NCBI GenBank assembly: GCA_907165275.2
Contig: OU015650.1
Coordinates: 13,050,001-13,114,000, forward strand
Reading direction: 5' to 3'
Length of the DNA: 64,000 nt
Origin: Zygaena filipendulae
Lineage: Eukaryota; Arthropoda; Insecta; Lepidoptera; Zygaenidae
Part shown: positions 10,935 to 23,700 of the stretch, in pieces
Layout of the letters: every line of letters starts with the position of its first letter
Position numbering within the stretch: position 1 is the stretch's first letter
The notes under the pieces: generated by a model
What the model was told of the DNA's origin: nothing
What the model saw: the letters and a program-made list of their open reading frames with translations, nothing else
Databases searched by the model: none
Translations under genes and position numbers: made by a program

Positions 10935-13382
10935 ATGCTTACCAGGTATGAATTTAAAGTAGGTTCATATTGATAAAAACAATACTGATGGCCTTACAGT
11001 ACTTTAATTAAAATGCTCATTGCAGGTTTAGATTTCGTCGTGACTTTAGATTTATCTCTAGATACTTATCCGACAAATCTTCAGACGGTGTTGGTAAAGC
11101 ACCTGATGAGAAACCGAGCCTGCAAAATGCGAGTCAAAAAGATAATGTAGACAACATGGAAAAAATCCAAGAACTTATAAAGACAATGTCTTTGGAGACG
11201 AAATTATCAGAAAGCGAATACAGAACGAGATTCGTAACAGCACCAGACCCCAGAAGACGGAAAAAACAAGCTGATGATGAGATTGAAAAGAAAAAAGAAA
11301 AAATAGGTTAGTATTTTATCACAGCACAACCCATTTTAGATCTGCAGGTAATTTCTATATCACATAAACCTACTACTGTAGCTACTTGCACAAATAACAA
11401 ATTCCAATAGCAAATCTAGTGCTGAGTAGGTTCAGCACATGCACACATGCAATCACTCCTTAAAAATAATATCTATGAAGATATTTCCAATTTTAATTTT
11501 TTGTTGTTCATCATACATTAAGTAGTTTATTTTATACTAGCTGCCCCGTGCGGTTTCACCTGCGATAATTTCGAAGTTCCTGCAAGAATTTCAGATTACA
11601 ATATACTGTTACTCAGGGATAATGTAGCTTTCTTATGGTGAAAGAATTTTTGAAATCGGTCCAGTAGTTTTTTAGTTAAATCGTAACAAACAAAAAAAAA
11701 TCAAATCTTTCCTCTTTACAATATTAGTACTTACCTATAGACAATTTCTTTTATCAAATTATTGTACAACAGTAACAAAAATCATCACTTTTGAGCTTTT
11801 TTGAAGTATCCACAAATAATATGGTTTTCTTAAGAAGTGTGCAATAATAATATTACTGATTTTTGTTGTAAATAATTTTTTTAGAAGAAAGTATCACCAA
11901 GGCGGCAAGTAACATAGCTCAGGCTATTGGTGGTGATGTCAAACAGACAGAATCTGAATTGTTGCACCGAGTACTCGGCAAGATTAACCAGACCTCAACC
12001 CAATTAAGGTACAGCTACAAATTAATTGTCACTGACACACATCTATTAATTAAAGATCCATTAACTATCTGCAAATTTCAATTGGCATTTTGGATTACCT
12101 CAAATTACTACTTCCAAACTATGCTGTACTTTTCAACAGCACTGGCTTTCCTTTCACTTTTGTAATTTTGTATATCTGTAGAATTCACAGATTGTGTTAA
12201 TCAATTTATTATTATTATTATTATATCCTTTATTCACATTTATTACATAAATTAAATAAGGATCATAAAAATAAAGCATATTTTTTTTACTTAATGATCA
12301 CAAAAGTTTTGATAAATGCAATAAAATTGTATTCCTAGTGACCTGTTGATTGGCATGAAAGTGGACCGTTCACAAGAGACCGATAGTTTGCCAGAGACCA
12401 GAGGTCAACAAGTCAAGCGTTTAGTACAACAGAAAGACACAAGAGAAACATTGAAGACTAGGTACTCAGAAAGGAAGCCTGGGACACATCAGCGAGAGAG
12501 AGACAAGTTAGTAGCAATATAATACTTTTTTTTACTGTATCCAAAAAAAAAATAAACAATACTACCTGGTAACAATAAAAAAAAACGTTTAGGTTAATTT
12601 AAAACTCTTGAAAAAATTTAGACTTCAAGTTGCCCTAGTTTATTTATTTTCATGATGTTTGTAACGATTTTAAATCTTTTACCATCTGTTGCACTTCCGT
12701 TTTTTGTAATAATGTCTCGCTCACTCACGCGGACACTGACAGTAGAGAGCCTGGCCAACCTACAATGAGATGCGCACAAACAACTTCTGTTTGACATTTC
12801 ACTTTTTTACAGTGTTATTGATAAGAAGTATGTGACGGTAGATGTATTTGGAGGTCAGCCTTTGAATATATTCAGTGGCAAAGGTGAAAACTATGGCACA
12901 AAGCTAGATGTATGGGAGAAGTTGCAGAAAAGAGAGACCACCCTTGCTATCTCACAGCCTCCTGCTAACTACTTCCAGAAGATGATCTTGTGGACTGAAC
13001 AAGGCAAAGTGTGGAAATTCCCCATCAATAATGAACAAGGTATAAAATACATGTTTTAAGACAGAAAACAAGCATAATTTTTGACAATTCACACTGTAAC
13101 AATAAACGTCTTTCAGGCTTGGAAGAGGAGCAGCATGTCCACTTCTCTGAGCACATCTTTTTGGACTCATACCTGGAGGGCTGGTGCCCAGCGAAGGGTC
13201 CCATTCGCCACTTCATGGAGCTGGTGTGTGTAGGCTTGTCCAAGAACCCGTTCTACACATCACAGGAAAAGAAAGACCACATCATGTGGTACAGAGAATA
13301 TTTTGAAAGCAAGAAGGATTTACTAACGCAAGTCGGAGCGTGGGATAACGAATTGCAAACCAGCTCTGAAACTTCTGTATAA
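10935..13382 (+). CDS. mRpS31: Mitochondrial small ribosomal subunit protein mS31 (mRpS31)
   Basis: Six exons: 10935-10945, 11026-11306, 11885-12008, 12339-12506, 12813-13039 and 13117-13382. All introns are GT-AG, phases agree, and the total is 1077 nt, 358 aa. The N-terminus MLTRFRFRRDFRFISRYLS is rich in Arg and lacks acids, a good mitochondrial targeting peptide. The next stretch is charged and probably helical. The C-terminal part (for example FLDSYLEGWCPAKGPIRHF, then ELVCVGLSKNPF and the DHIMWYREYFESKKDLL helix) is the conserved mS31 block as I know it from vertebrate and fly orthologues. The protein is a structural component of the mitoribosomal 28S subunit. A poly(A) signal AATAAA lies at 13734-13739. 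The start codon lies in a tiny 11-nt coding exon followed by an 80-bp intron. Confidence 0.93.
11536..11729 (+). repeat. Retrotransposon tail repeat in mRpS31 intron 2
   Basis: Starts actagctgccccgtgcggtt and ends ctctttacaatattagta. This is the subfamily whose middle reads 'tactcagggataatgtagct'. Other copies lie at 36089, 45011 and 49962. Confidence 0.75.
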
Positions 13383-13739
13383 GTTTATGTATATTGCAAT
13401 GAGTACAGTTTTAGTTATAAAATCATTGTGTCTACCACAGATAATATAATACTATGTCTAGTATTGTACTATCCTCCAAACAATTAGATAGAGTGAAGAT
13501 GACAGAACGACCGAATTGTATTGGGTGTTAGGTACATGAAAATATTAACATTTCAGACTCAGTAAAGGCGAAAACAGTTCATACAAACCACCTTTTAAGT
13601 ATTCAGATAAACATTGTGAATGATATAACTCGATCACGAGTCAAGATAAATTTTTAAAAAGAAATTACAAAAAAGTGTATTCACTTTAGAAAAAATTTGT
13701 TGCATTATTTTTATTGATATTTATTTTGCGTGAAATAAA
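13383..13739 (+). other. mRpS31 3' untranslated region
   Basis: AT-rich sequence from the TAA stop to the first good AATAAA (13734-13739), which is followed by a (TTA)n run. No other coding signal here. Confidence 0.55.
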
Positions 13740-16700
13740 CGACATTATTATTATTATTATTATTTAAAATATCATTCGTTACCTCAACTGACCCATGGGC
13801 ACTGCAGGGCAGGGTACTAGATCCCCAGGGAACAGAATATTTATTTGATAGAATAAAACACGAAAAAAACTTATTACTTTTCTTTATTGCACCTAACTAT
13901 GGAAGTACACTTTATTACTACTCGTTGTATCAAAGGATTATTGTTATATTAAGGATTTTGTTTAAAAATTATTACATTGAAGAGATATGTGATAAGAGTT
14001 ATAAAAACAGCATTCACTGGAAGTTACACAAAAACTTATTATTCAAAAAAATCTAGAAATTTTAACAGTTAAATTGAGTATCGATATCTACTTTTTATTT
14101 TCGATTGTTTTGTTCTCTTTTTTCTCCAAAAACTACAAACCAATCACGCAAACGCGGTATAAAAAGGGACGACTAAATTACACCTAAGTACGTTTTCTTA
14201 TATTTATTTATTCATCGTATACTTGATAAGCCTCCTAAAAAGTTCCAAATTCCAATTAAAAAATTATGCATATAGTAAACATATTTAAAAAAAAGTAAAT
14301 TCATTTTTTACACAATTATTGTATCCGAATATGTACATAAATTAACAGTGAAGTTTAAAATTATAATACATCATCTATATTTATAGTAATTAATATTCTA
14401 AATCACCAATTTACCAAATAATGAAAATAAATTTGCACATCTGCAATATGCGCTCTTCAGGACGAATAGGTGTAACAATACCTACGAAAATATAATAGGA
14501 CAACACAAGACAATAAAAAATTCTTCAGACACAAATCTATATAGGTATCAATAGTAAAATGTCATACTTAGAGTCTACTAATTAAATTGTGACGTTCATT
14601 TTAACACATTGTTAATTGGCAATAATTGTGTATAATTGACGTAAAATGTTTACAATAACACGTATAATGTTACAAAATTAAATGGAGTATTTTGAGATTG
14701 TCCTGAATACAATAACAGGAATGAGATTAGTAGGTACATTCAGAAACATGACCTGATTACTGAATTATTAAAAATCTATTCCGCTGTATTTCGACTAATT
14801 CGTTCTCTACTTTGACAAATTGTAATTTTTGTTACAAAACAATTTAAAATCCTTAATAAGACTTTTTTTTATTAATAATGGGGACAGTTTTAACTCACAT
14901 TTCTCATCACGTAGGTGTCTTACTTAGACTGACCAATGACCTTTATGCCCGAAACACAAAAAGCTAGTTATTCAGAGCTAGGATATTGATCTAGTTATAT
15001 CCTAATTCCTAGCTATTCTCACCGTGCTGATTTGGTTGAGAGTGGTTTAGCGCGTTTTTATCCCGAAAGCATTTGCGGCTCGTATAAGCTTTGCGTACTC
15101 TCTGGTGACATAACTCGTATAGTGCGCTTAATAAAATGTCTAGAAATATGGATGTTCCTAAGCCATTTTACCACCCAATCTTTATATCGTTGGACTGGAC
15201 AGAGGAGCAATTATTATTCATAAAAACAGTTTTTAGCATGCTCCCCCTGTCATTGAGCACACCTACACCGAGGTCTACAGGTGAAGGTCTTTGCTCCCTT
15301 GCTCTGTGTGTTGCCGTGTGTCGAAAAAGGCGCGGGCACGCACACTAGTATATATACGCTTATACGCGATGAAAATGCGTCCCGTTTTGTAAACTCCCTT
15401 ACACGCCGTTTTCTCAGTAAATAACTTGCTTAAAAATGAAGCTACCTTAACTTAAATTCGGAATTATTAGCACTATGTTAAGCACTAGCTTATTGTATTA
15501 TATAATATTTCAGGCATCATTGTCATTACTTCGTCAATTAAAAATTCTGATAATAAACATTTCTGTATAAAGGAGAAGACTCCGAAACGAACAGCTAACT
15601 TGGTTTTCTCGAATTTATAATTCGTATACTTTTTGTATTTTTACCTACATATCTACTGGGACCTGATATGGATCGTATTGAATACGTTTGCGGATTAATA
15701 CAAAATATTCCCATTTTTTCACCTCGACCATGTCAATATTATCACCATGGACAAATTTCTTCGCGATAAAACCCTATACTACTCATAGCAACACTATTAA
15801 TAACGTCATTAATTACTATTCATTGTTAAAAACTATAAAACTTGTATTAATTAATTAATAATAATTGTACAAAACGGAATGATATAGGTAATTTTCGATG
15901 AGGGCATTCACTGCTATGGTTTCCATAAATCAACGTGACTCATCAACTGTGGCGATATTTGTCTACTCGTTACCTTGCTGTTATACCTTCCGTTAAAGAA
16001 GAATGGGCAAACCTGCACGGATTTTGGTCGACCTACTCAACACAAATGCGATCTATAAAGAATGGTTAATAAATTGAGGATACTGAAGTCATTAGTTAAA
16101 ATGAGCAACCCCTCTCGCTATCGTAGTTTAGTGATCAGATACCTTATACGTAGTAAAAAATCTGATAGACAAAGATCAAGGCAAATTAATAAAATATAGC
16201 AAAGAAACACAGGATATAGAGACTGATGGTCTGTATAATGTATATCTCAATCGCCAAATAAATTTTATCTTACGAATTTTGATATTTTGACAGACTAAAA
16301 AAAAAACACAAACCTCAAAATCAGGCTAAATGTTTGTTTTAACGATTGAGAAACAGACCCTTTCTGGAAGATCTTATATTTTTACGGGGAGCAAGGTAAT
16401 GTTCTAAAGTTTAAAACATGCATTGGTTTTGCTTAGAGACCTAAGCCAAACTAACCCATGAGTTCATTATTTAAAAAAGGAAGTCGTATGATAATGTTTC
16501 ATAAGTGTAGAGTAGGTCGACCAATTTGCCCACTATCCTTCAAAAGAGAACTCTATTGTTGTCAAATAAATATTAATAAGAAAACCAGTTTCGGACTTAT
16601 CAATGACACAGTTGATGGCATCCACAGTGAAGTTAGAAGTTGAATGGTGTGCAAAATTAAATTATTTTAAACTTTTATGTTATGCCGTGATAATTTCCCT

Positions 16701-17174
16701 TCCTTCCAGTGTTAAAAAGAATGAGAATTACTCAAACCGTACAATGTATGTAGTAATAGAGTGCAGATTGTATGGTTTGAGTAAAAAAAAACGGTAAGAT
16801 TATAATAATATAATGATGGTAAATAACTGTCCAAAAAGCAGAAAATAAAATAATTTCAATGACATGACGACGTAATCATTTTTTGCGCAGAACTGAACGT
16901 AATAAATATGATGCCCCCATTTTAGTAGTTCAAGCACACGCTCAATAGAGTCTAGCTCTACTTACCCACAAGTCAGTACAGGAAATACAGTCTACCGAGA
17001 CATTCTCAGTCGGCGACGTTATGCATTCACATAACCTTCATTATTCATATTATTATGTCATAAGTTAAAAATTTAAAAAATAAAAACCGTATACACAGTG
17101 TATACTGCTATCGGTAGTGGGAAGTGTCATTTCGTACCGCAATGACGATAGTTAGAGACTGTCACGTGGTAAAT
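13740..17174. other. AT-rich intergenic DNA between mRpS31 and the epimerase gene
   Basis: No exon with conserved coding character was found on either strand. The two genes are convergent, so part of this may be the 3' UTR of the minus-strand epimerase. Slightly GC-richer sequence at 15000-15420 holds short overlapping frames that I do not recognise. Confidence 0.45.
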
Positions 17175-17572
17175 ACGATTCAGGGCTGACGGATCGCGTC
17201 GGCGCGGGCGGAACACAACATTGGTAACACGACGCCAGCCGAACGCGGAGTCATAGAAGCAGATTAGATGGTTCTATGAAGGTAAAGGAAAACGGACGCG
17301 GGCAACACCGAGCGGTCAGCGAATGCGGGCAACACAGTGGTCAACGGAAACGGTCTAACAATGACCCCAGCAAGCGCTGACTCGTTCGAAGCAGAGCGGA
17401 CGGGCGCAGCCGACTGCATTCCGCGGAAGTCGCAATACGCGACCGACAGCGCCTCAAATGTGATCTCAGATGTTTAATAATGAACTTTAATAACCGAACA
17501 GACAAACCAAATTAGTCTTGGAGTGGTTAATTGTACAATGCTCTCCGACGCGATCCCTCAGCCCTGAATCGT
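17175..17572. mobile_element. GC-rich element with 27-bp inverted ends
   Basis: The left end acgattcagggctgacggat continues cgcgtcgg. The right end is its complement with one mismatch, ending at 17572. The 398-bp body is distinctly GC-richer than its surroundings and has no long open frame. No clear target duplication. It lies just beyond the epimerase stop, possibly in its 3' UTR. Confidence 0.6.
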
Positions 17573-17797
17573 CCCGTACACGTCGAAATGCCCTTCTCAC
17601 CATCGACAGCTAATCGATATGCAGCGACTGAGTAACAGTGGGTTAACAGGAGTCGATACTTTTGGTTTGGTTGTGGATTACTCGATAAAAATCGACTAAC
17701 TCGATTGGGCGCACACTGGGTGTGAATATTGTCGGGGCGCCCCGCGCGGGCCCGCGCTGCGCTGGACGGCTGCTCGCTGGAGGGCGGCGCTCTCCGG

Positions 17798-20700
17798 TTA
17801 CATCACCTGGAAACAACATACAAAATATAATACAACCAGCCCCCTTAGCCAAGTCGACTTTCTGTAATGGGCATGACGATTGAATTTTAATTTTTAGTCC
17901 GTCTTGTAGATTAATCAAAAATATTGGACACGTATTTTTCCTTTTTTTACGTAATCAAAAAATAACGGCGATACATTGAATTGAAATCTCGTGTGATGTC
18001 ACACCTAGGTACACTTTATACTTAGTTATGAGGTCGCGACTCGCGAACTTCCCGCTCCCGAACTTTAATGCGTTCTATCTAAGAATTTTTTCAATAATTC
18101 GAAACAGCAAAAAATATGTTTCCATTATTTTTTACTATATAACTGAATAACAGACTAAATAAAATTTCAATTTTTATACCTTGTCATCATGCCCATTGTC
18201 TGTCCCTTTAGCCAAGTTGACAATTTGTAAAATCGTTATCGTTATAGAAAACTTAGGAAATAATCGTCATGTCATGTCACGTGATCACGAAAAATTCTTC
18301 AATCAAAAATCACATTTTTCGTTCAAATAAAGGTCTAACTTTATTTGAAAAAAAAAAGAAATAACACGTATATCGTCCTCACACCGACCTGCAGTATCTG
18401 GCTGGCCTCGAAGGCGGTGCCGGCGGGCAGCACGATGGGCGAGGCGATGTGCCCCACCTCCACGCACACCATGTTCGGGAACTCGTCGTCGCCAAAGTCG
18501 GGGATCTCCTTCGCGAACTCCGACCACGGATTCCAGATCACTGGAAATTAAAATATCGTTTGCCGTCAAATAAAAACACAAAATACAGGTGCTTATACCG
18601 TTAGTGAGATAGATGAGGATAGTGATTACGTCAGTATTTACTTATTTTTTCTCTTATATACTTTTTCGAATTTCCTTAATAAAGAAAGCAGATCTGATTA
18701 TACATGTACCAATGTTTACGAATAAGTACATAGGGTAAGAGAATTACACTTAATATTCTATTTATGTAATACTGTCCCCCGCGGTTTCACCCACGGTAAT
18801 TTCGGAGTTCCCGTGGGAATTCCGGGTTACAATATAGCCTATGACATTCACAAATAACGTGGCTTTCTATTGGTAAAAGTTTTCAAAATCGGTTTATTAG
18901 ATTCAGAGATTACCCCCTACAACCTGACAACTTGCAAACTATCCCTCTTTATAATAATACTAGCTGTGCCCCGCGGTTTCCCCGCGGTAATTTCGGAGTT
19001 ACCGCGGGAATTCTAGGATAAAAAGTACCCTATGTCCTTCTCTGTGCCCCTGACAACGTGCATGGCAAAGTTCATCCAAATCCATTCAGCCGTTTTTGCT
19101 TGATTGAGTAACAAACATCCAAACATCCACACTTTCACATTTATAATATTAGTAGGATTTAAGTGGAAGTATTTGTGAAGCTGACGTACCGGTGTCGGGG
19201 AAATTGAACTTCTGTATCCTCATCTTGCGGCCGCTGACGACGTTGGTGATGATGTGCTCCTGCATCGTGTTCTGGTAGATGCGGTCCGTCCACTCGTTGA
19301 TGGTGACCGTCTCGCGCGTCTCCTGGTACATGGCGCCGTCGCGCGTCTGCGCACCCAACACGCGACCAAACTATACTGACTACTGCCAGCCCGGTGACAC
19401 TCCATACAAATGAACCGATTCAAGTACTTTCCCGCAAGTATGAACACGGCCGGCTTGTACACGTGTACACGTGTTGTGCGTGTGTGCGTATCGTGAGGCA
19501 CCATTAGTAATTGTAGATTCTACTTGTGTCAAAATTTCCTAGGATTTCCAATGCATGAAATTCGTGGGAGGTGGAGAGTGTCGCTTCTTTATAATCTCTA
19601 TTCTATGGTAGCGACGAGCCTAGAGGTGATAGATGATTGTTGCTTGTGTGTGTGTGTGTGAGGGCGTGTATGTGCGTACGTGCACCGTGCGCGTGAGCGA
19701 CATACTGGATACGATATCAACTTGAATTTGGAACTCACTCGCCAATCTGACTATTTGGAATTCTAGCAGTTTGAAAACGTATATCTATCGCAAAAAACTA
19801 CAGATTGAATTTGAATGAAACTTGTAAATGTCGTGGTGGAAATAGATTGCTTTTGTCCTAGGTCAAAAACATATTTTAGTATGTTACTTATCTATATGCA
19901 ACAAATCTCGAGGGAATATGCGAAATTATGGTATGGAATATATGGTAGCCAGGTGACCTTATCTATGAACATGCAGCCGTGCATGCCGGTGATCTGGCAG
20001 CGGCGCACGTCGGGCACTTTGAAGTACGTGTGCAGCAGCAGCTGGCAGCTGAACGCGAGCTCCTTGCTCGGGTTGTACACGCCCACGTTGAAGTGCAGCT
20101 CCTTCTCGCGCAGGATTAGCCGGTACGTCAGTTTGAACCTGTCGTCACCATCACAATGGGCATGATGACAAGGTATAACAATGCAATTTCTATTTAGTCC
20201 GTCAGTTAGATTGTAAAAAAAATAATACACGTTTTTTTTATGTTTTTTCAAATAATCAATAAATAAACGCAATTTAGGAGTGGGTCTCGTGATGTCATAA
20301 CTAAGTATAAAGTGTACCTTACGGAATTTCAACTCAATGTATCACCGTTATTTTTTGATTAGGTACGTAAAATAATGGTATTAGAGATGTGCCGATCATG
20401 ACTTTGGCCGACTAGCCGGAGTTCCCACGGGAATTCCGAAATAAAAAATACCCTATACAGCGGTTTACGCTGCGCGCTGATAAATCTATTATTAAGTTTG
20501 TAATAAAAAAATTACGTAGCCGTTTACCGAGAAACGTCTGATTAGTTTAACAAGTGGAGCAGTAGGTAGCTCGATCACGTAATTTCTTTATTTCACACTA
20601 AATCAATTCGATTTTTCAAATTATTCAGAATCACAAAATATACAATTCAACCTTGTTTCAAGAATGCTACAATATTGCAAAATTATCGGCCGCAGACCAA

Positions 20701-23700
20701 TTATATTGCAAATTCGGTTTGTTTTTGGTGTTGCATCATAGACATCAAGAGCAAACAATAAAACAAATCATTCGCCGTAGAATAATCACAACGAGTAGGT
20801 ACTAGGTAGGTACTTAGTGTTACTTATTGTCTGCCGTATCACAATATGATGTCCACAACCAAAGCTCAATAATATTAAAACTTCACGACGCACAGGTCTA
20901 CTTTATCTTATTAAATAAAGTAAAAAAATATATATTACGTACCTATGTGTGGATAATATTCAACTAGAATGAACAAGTCATTAGGAATTAAGTCCCCGGT
21001 CCCACCATTGGTACCTGATATCTCTAAATGGGGCCCCAATTTTAAGGTAGCAAGTGTGACCTACTTTCTTAAGAGTATATGAGACAAACGATCCTCAAAA
21101 CTTCAGCTTTGCAAAAATTACGTAGGTCTGGGGTCTCTGGGATCTTGTTATATTAATATCAAAATAAATAATCAAAATGCCAATTAGTGAAACTAACAAT
21201 AATAATGAAAATAACAACAATATTTTTATTAATTACTAAATAATTGTTAGATATCATGTTATCATGACGTAGGAATCCTTTTTGTCGTCCCAAATGGCGC
21301 AGTAGGTCACTATGCCTAGGTGCTAATCAAGAGATGCCGGGTTCGATTCCCGGTGGGAGTGGACTTTATGTGATCAGCGCAGGGTTCCACTTTCTAGTCT
21401 GGGTGTGTTTATATACGTATATTTATATGTACTTATCTAATAATATGTAGTTGCTTGTTACCACGACACAAGCTATGGGATCCAGTAGAGTCAGTGTGAT
21501 GTTTAGTGGATTATAATATTACTTTACGACTTACTGGAAGTGCCACATGGACCTGGTGTAGTCGTCGTCCATGAGCGAGAAGACCGCCTCCACGTCGCCG
21601 CTGGGCAGCCGCTCGGGCATCTTCTCCACGTGCCAGCGCGCCACCCGCGCGAACCCGTGCTGCGGCCCGAACGCCCACTGCCCGAATTGCGCTGCGACAC
21701 ACAATCACCCTTTAGAGTCCGTTCAGAGCCCTTAGTCACTAGCTATTCCCCGCGGATTCACCGCGAATTTCGGGATATATCGTATTCTATATCGTATTCC
21801 AGACTCTAATCATCTCTGTGCCAAATTCAATCCAGTTCCTTTCAACATCCATCCAAACAAACTTTCACTATTTTCAATTTAAATTTTACTTTCTAATATT
21901 TTAGCATCTGGAGCATCTGGAGCACAGGGGCAAGGAAGGTTGGTCATAGTGATTAAGGGCCCTGATTAAATGGAAAAAAATCCCAAACACTTCTCTTATG
22001 TGATAGAGGACCATAGTCTATATTTCACCACAAAAGGTTTTTATTTATTTTTTTATTGTTCGAGCGTCTAGTTAAAAGAGTTCAAGTTATTAAAAAAATA
22101 TATCAATGATTTCTAATTGTATAAGTGTTTTAAACTAAACACGGATGACAAAACTTGCAGGTATAGCGAATTTTATAGAATGTAACCAATTATTGTGATA
22201 TAGTAAACATAGTTTCTAACAATTAAAATGTCAACTTGCACCCACCCCAAAATTTCATTTTCTTTGTCAACCCAATGTTGCCTTGAAATTTCTTCTAGCT
22301 GCAATAAGGTTGCTATTTTATACAATATGTCCAAAATCCGTGTCACAAGTTTAGTCACGGCAATCCGGGCTAAGTCTGCAGATTGCACCTACTCGATGGA
22401 AAGACATTGGAAACTCCACGCTTCCCGTCTTACTATAATGTATAAGTGGTAAGCTTTGCGAATTTTTCTTCACATATCTTGAAACATGCAAAGAAATGTT
22501 TATTTCGATCATCAGCAAACAAATAACACTCAGGGTAGGCTCCCTGAAGAACATTTACAACGGTCAAGGTAAGAAATAAGAATTACGAGTTAGATCGTGT
22601 CTTTCATTGACAGAAGGGGGATGCAAAAAGAATTGCACTGTTGATTTGATATGTGGCGTCCCAACAGTGTCTGTCGGGGACATAAAGTTATGGATACAGT
22701 TTTTAAAAAAGGGTGTTTCTCCACATATACAGTCCACTCTTTGTAAACATTTTTTCGCTCATTTCCTGACACCAACTCTTACTGCTGTACAATCCTTATA
22801 CTTATTATAAATGCGAAAGTAAGTTTGTTTTTTACATTTTCACGCATTTCATGGCTTAACGGCTCAACCGATCATCACCAAATTGTGCATACACGTTGTC
22901 AGGGGTACAGAGAAGTACATAGGGTACTTTTTGTCCCGGAATTCCTTTGGAAACTCCGAAATTAACGCGGGTGAAACCGCGGGGAACAGCTAGTAAATAA
23001 TAAAATAATATTCAATACTTACGAAACACAAACGGTATTCCGCCTCGTATCGCTCTTTTGCCATCGAACAGTGCTTGTTTACTGCAATCAACGGAGAATA
23101 AACATATTATTAATAAATTAATTATGCGTCGAAGTACCGACTGACGCTTTTTACTCTTGTACCAACGTCATAACTACATTTTAATAGCGAACAATCTATT
23201 CTATAACTGCAGCTCTCTGTTAACTTAAGGTTGCCTTGAAAAAATTGCCTCTAGCATTAGGGCCGCCTTTTGATTCACAAAATCATAACTAGTTAAACAG
23301 AAAAAAACGCAAATTCTGTACTCAAAAAAGTTTATTTCGTAATTTCAATTAAAACCAATTAATTAAATAAAATGTTTAATAATGAGGGAAATGCATACTA
23401 AAGTAAATTATGCTTTTCTACTTTCTAAGGTAAAATCCTTATTTCAAACTCTATCAGCTTATCCTGCTATGGAAAAAGATAAATGGGATCGTGTACTGTA
23501 TTAATTGCATACGGTTCCAAGTTCCCAGTCCGCCGACAATACACGCGCCATTAACATAAAGTTGTCGTGTATTTGACATTTGGTGTCGGCAGTCGCAACT
23601 ATACGACAGCGTTTAAGCTCGAGCGCACGCTCGATCACGTCCTATCAGCATTACGTATACACGTCACGTCGAAACAAGATCAATTTTAGCGGTTGCATTC

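Noticed and set aside
19220..19504. 94-codon minus frame over an epimerase exon
   Set aside because: It is out of phase with the conserved MYQETRETVTINEWTDRIYQ frame and only shadows it.
21290..21365. Possible functional tRNA gene with A and B boxes
   Set aside because: Acceptor and anticodon stems do not pair properly, and the unit continues into a repeated SINE body.
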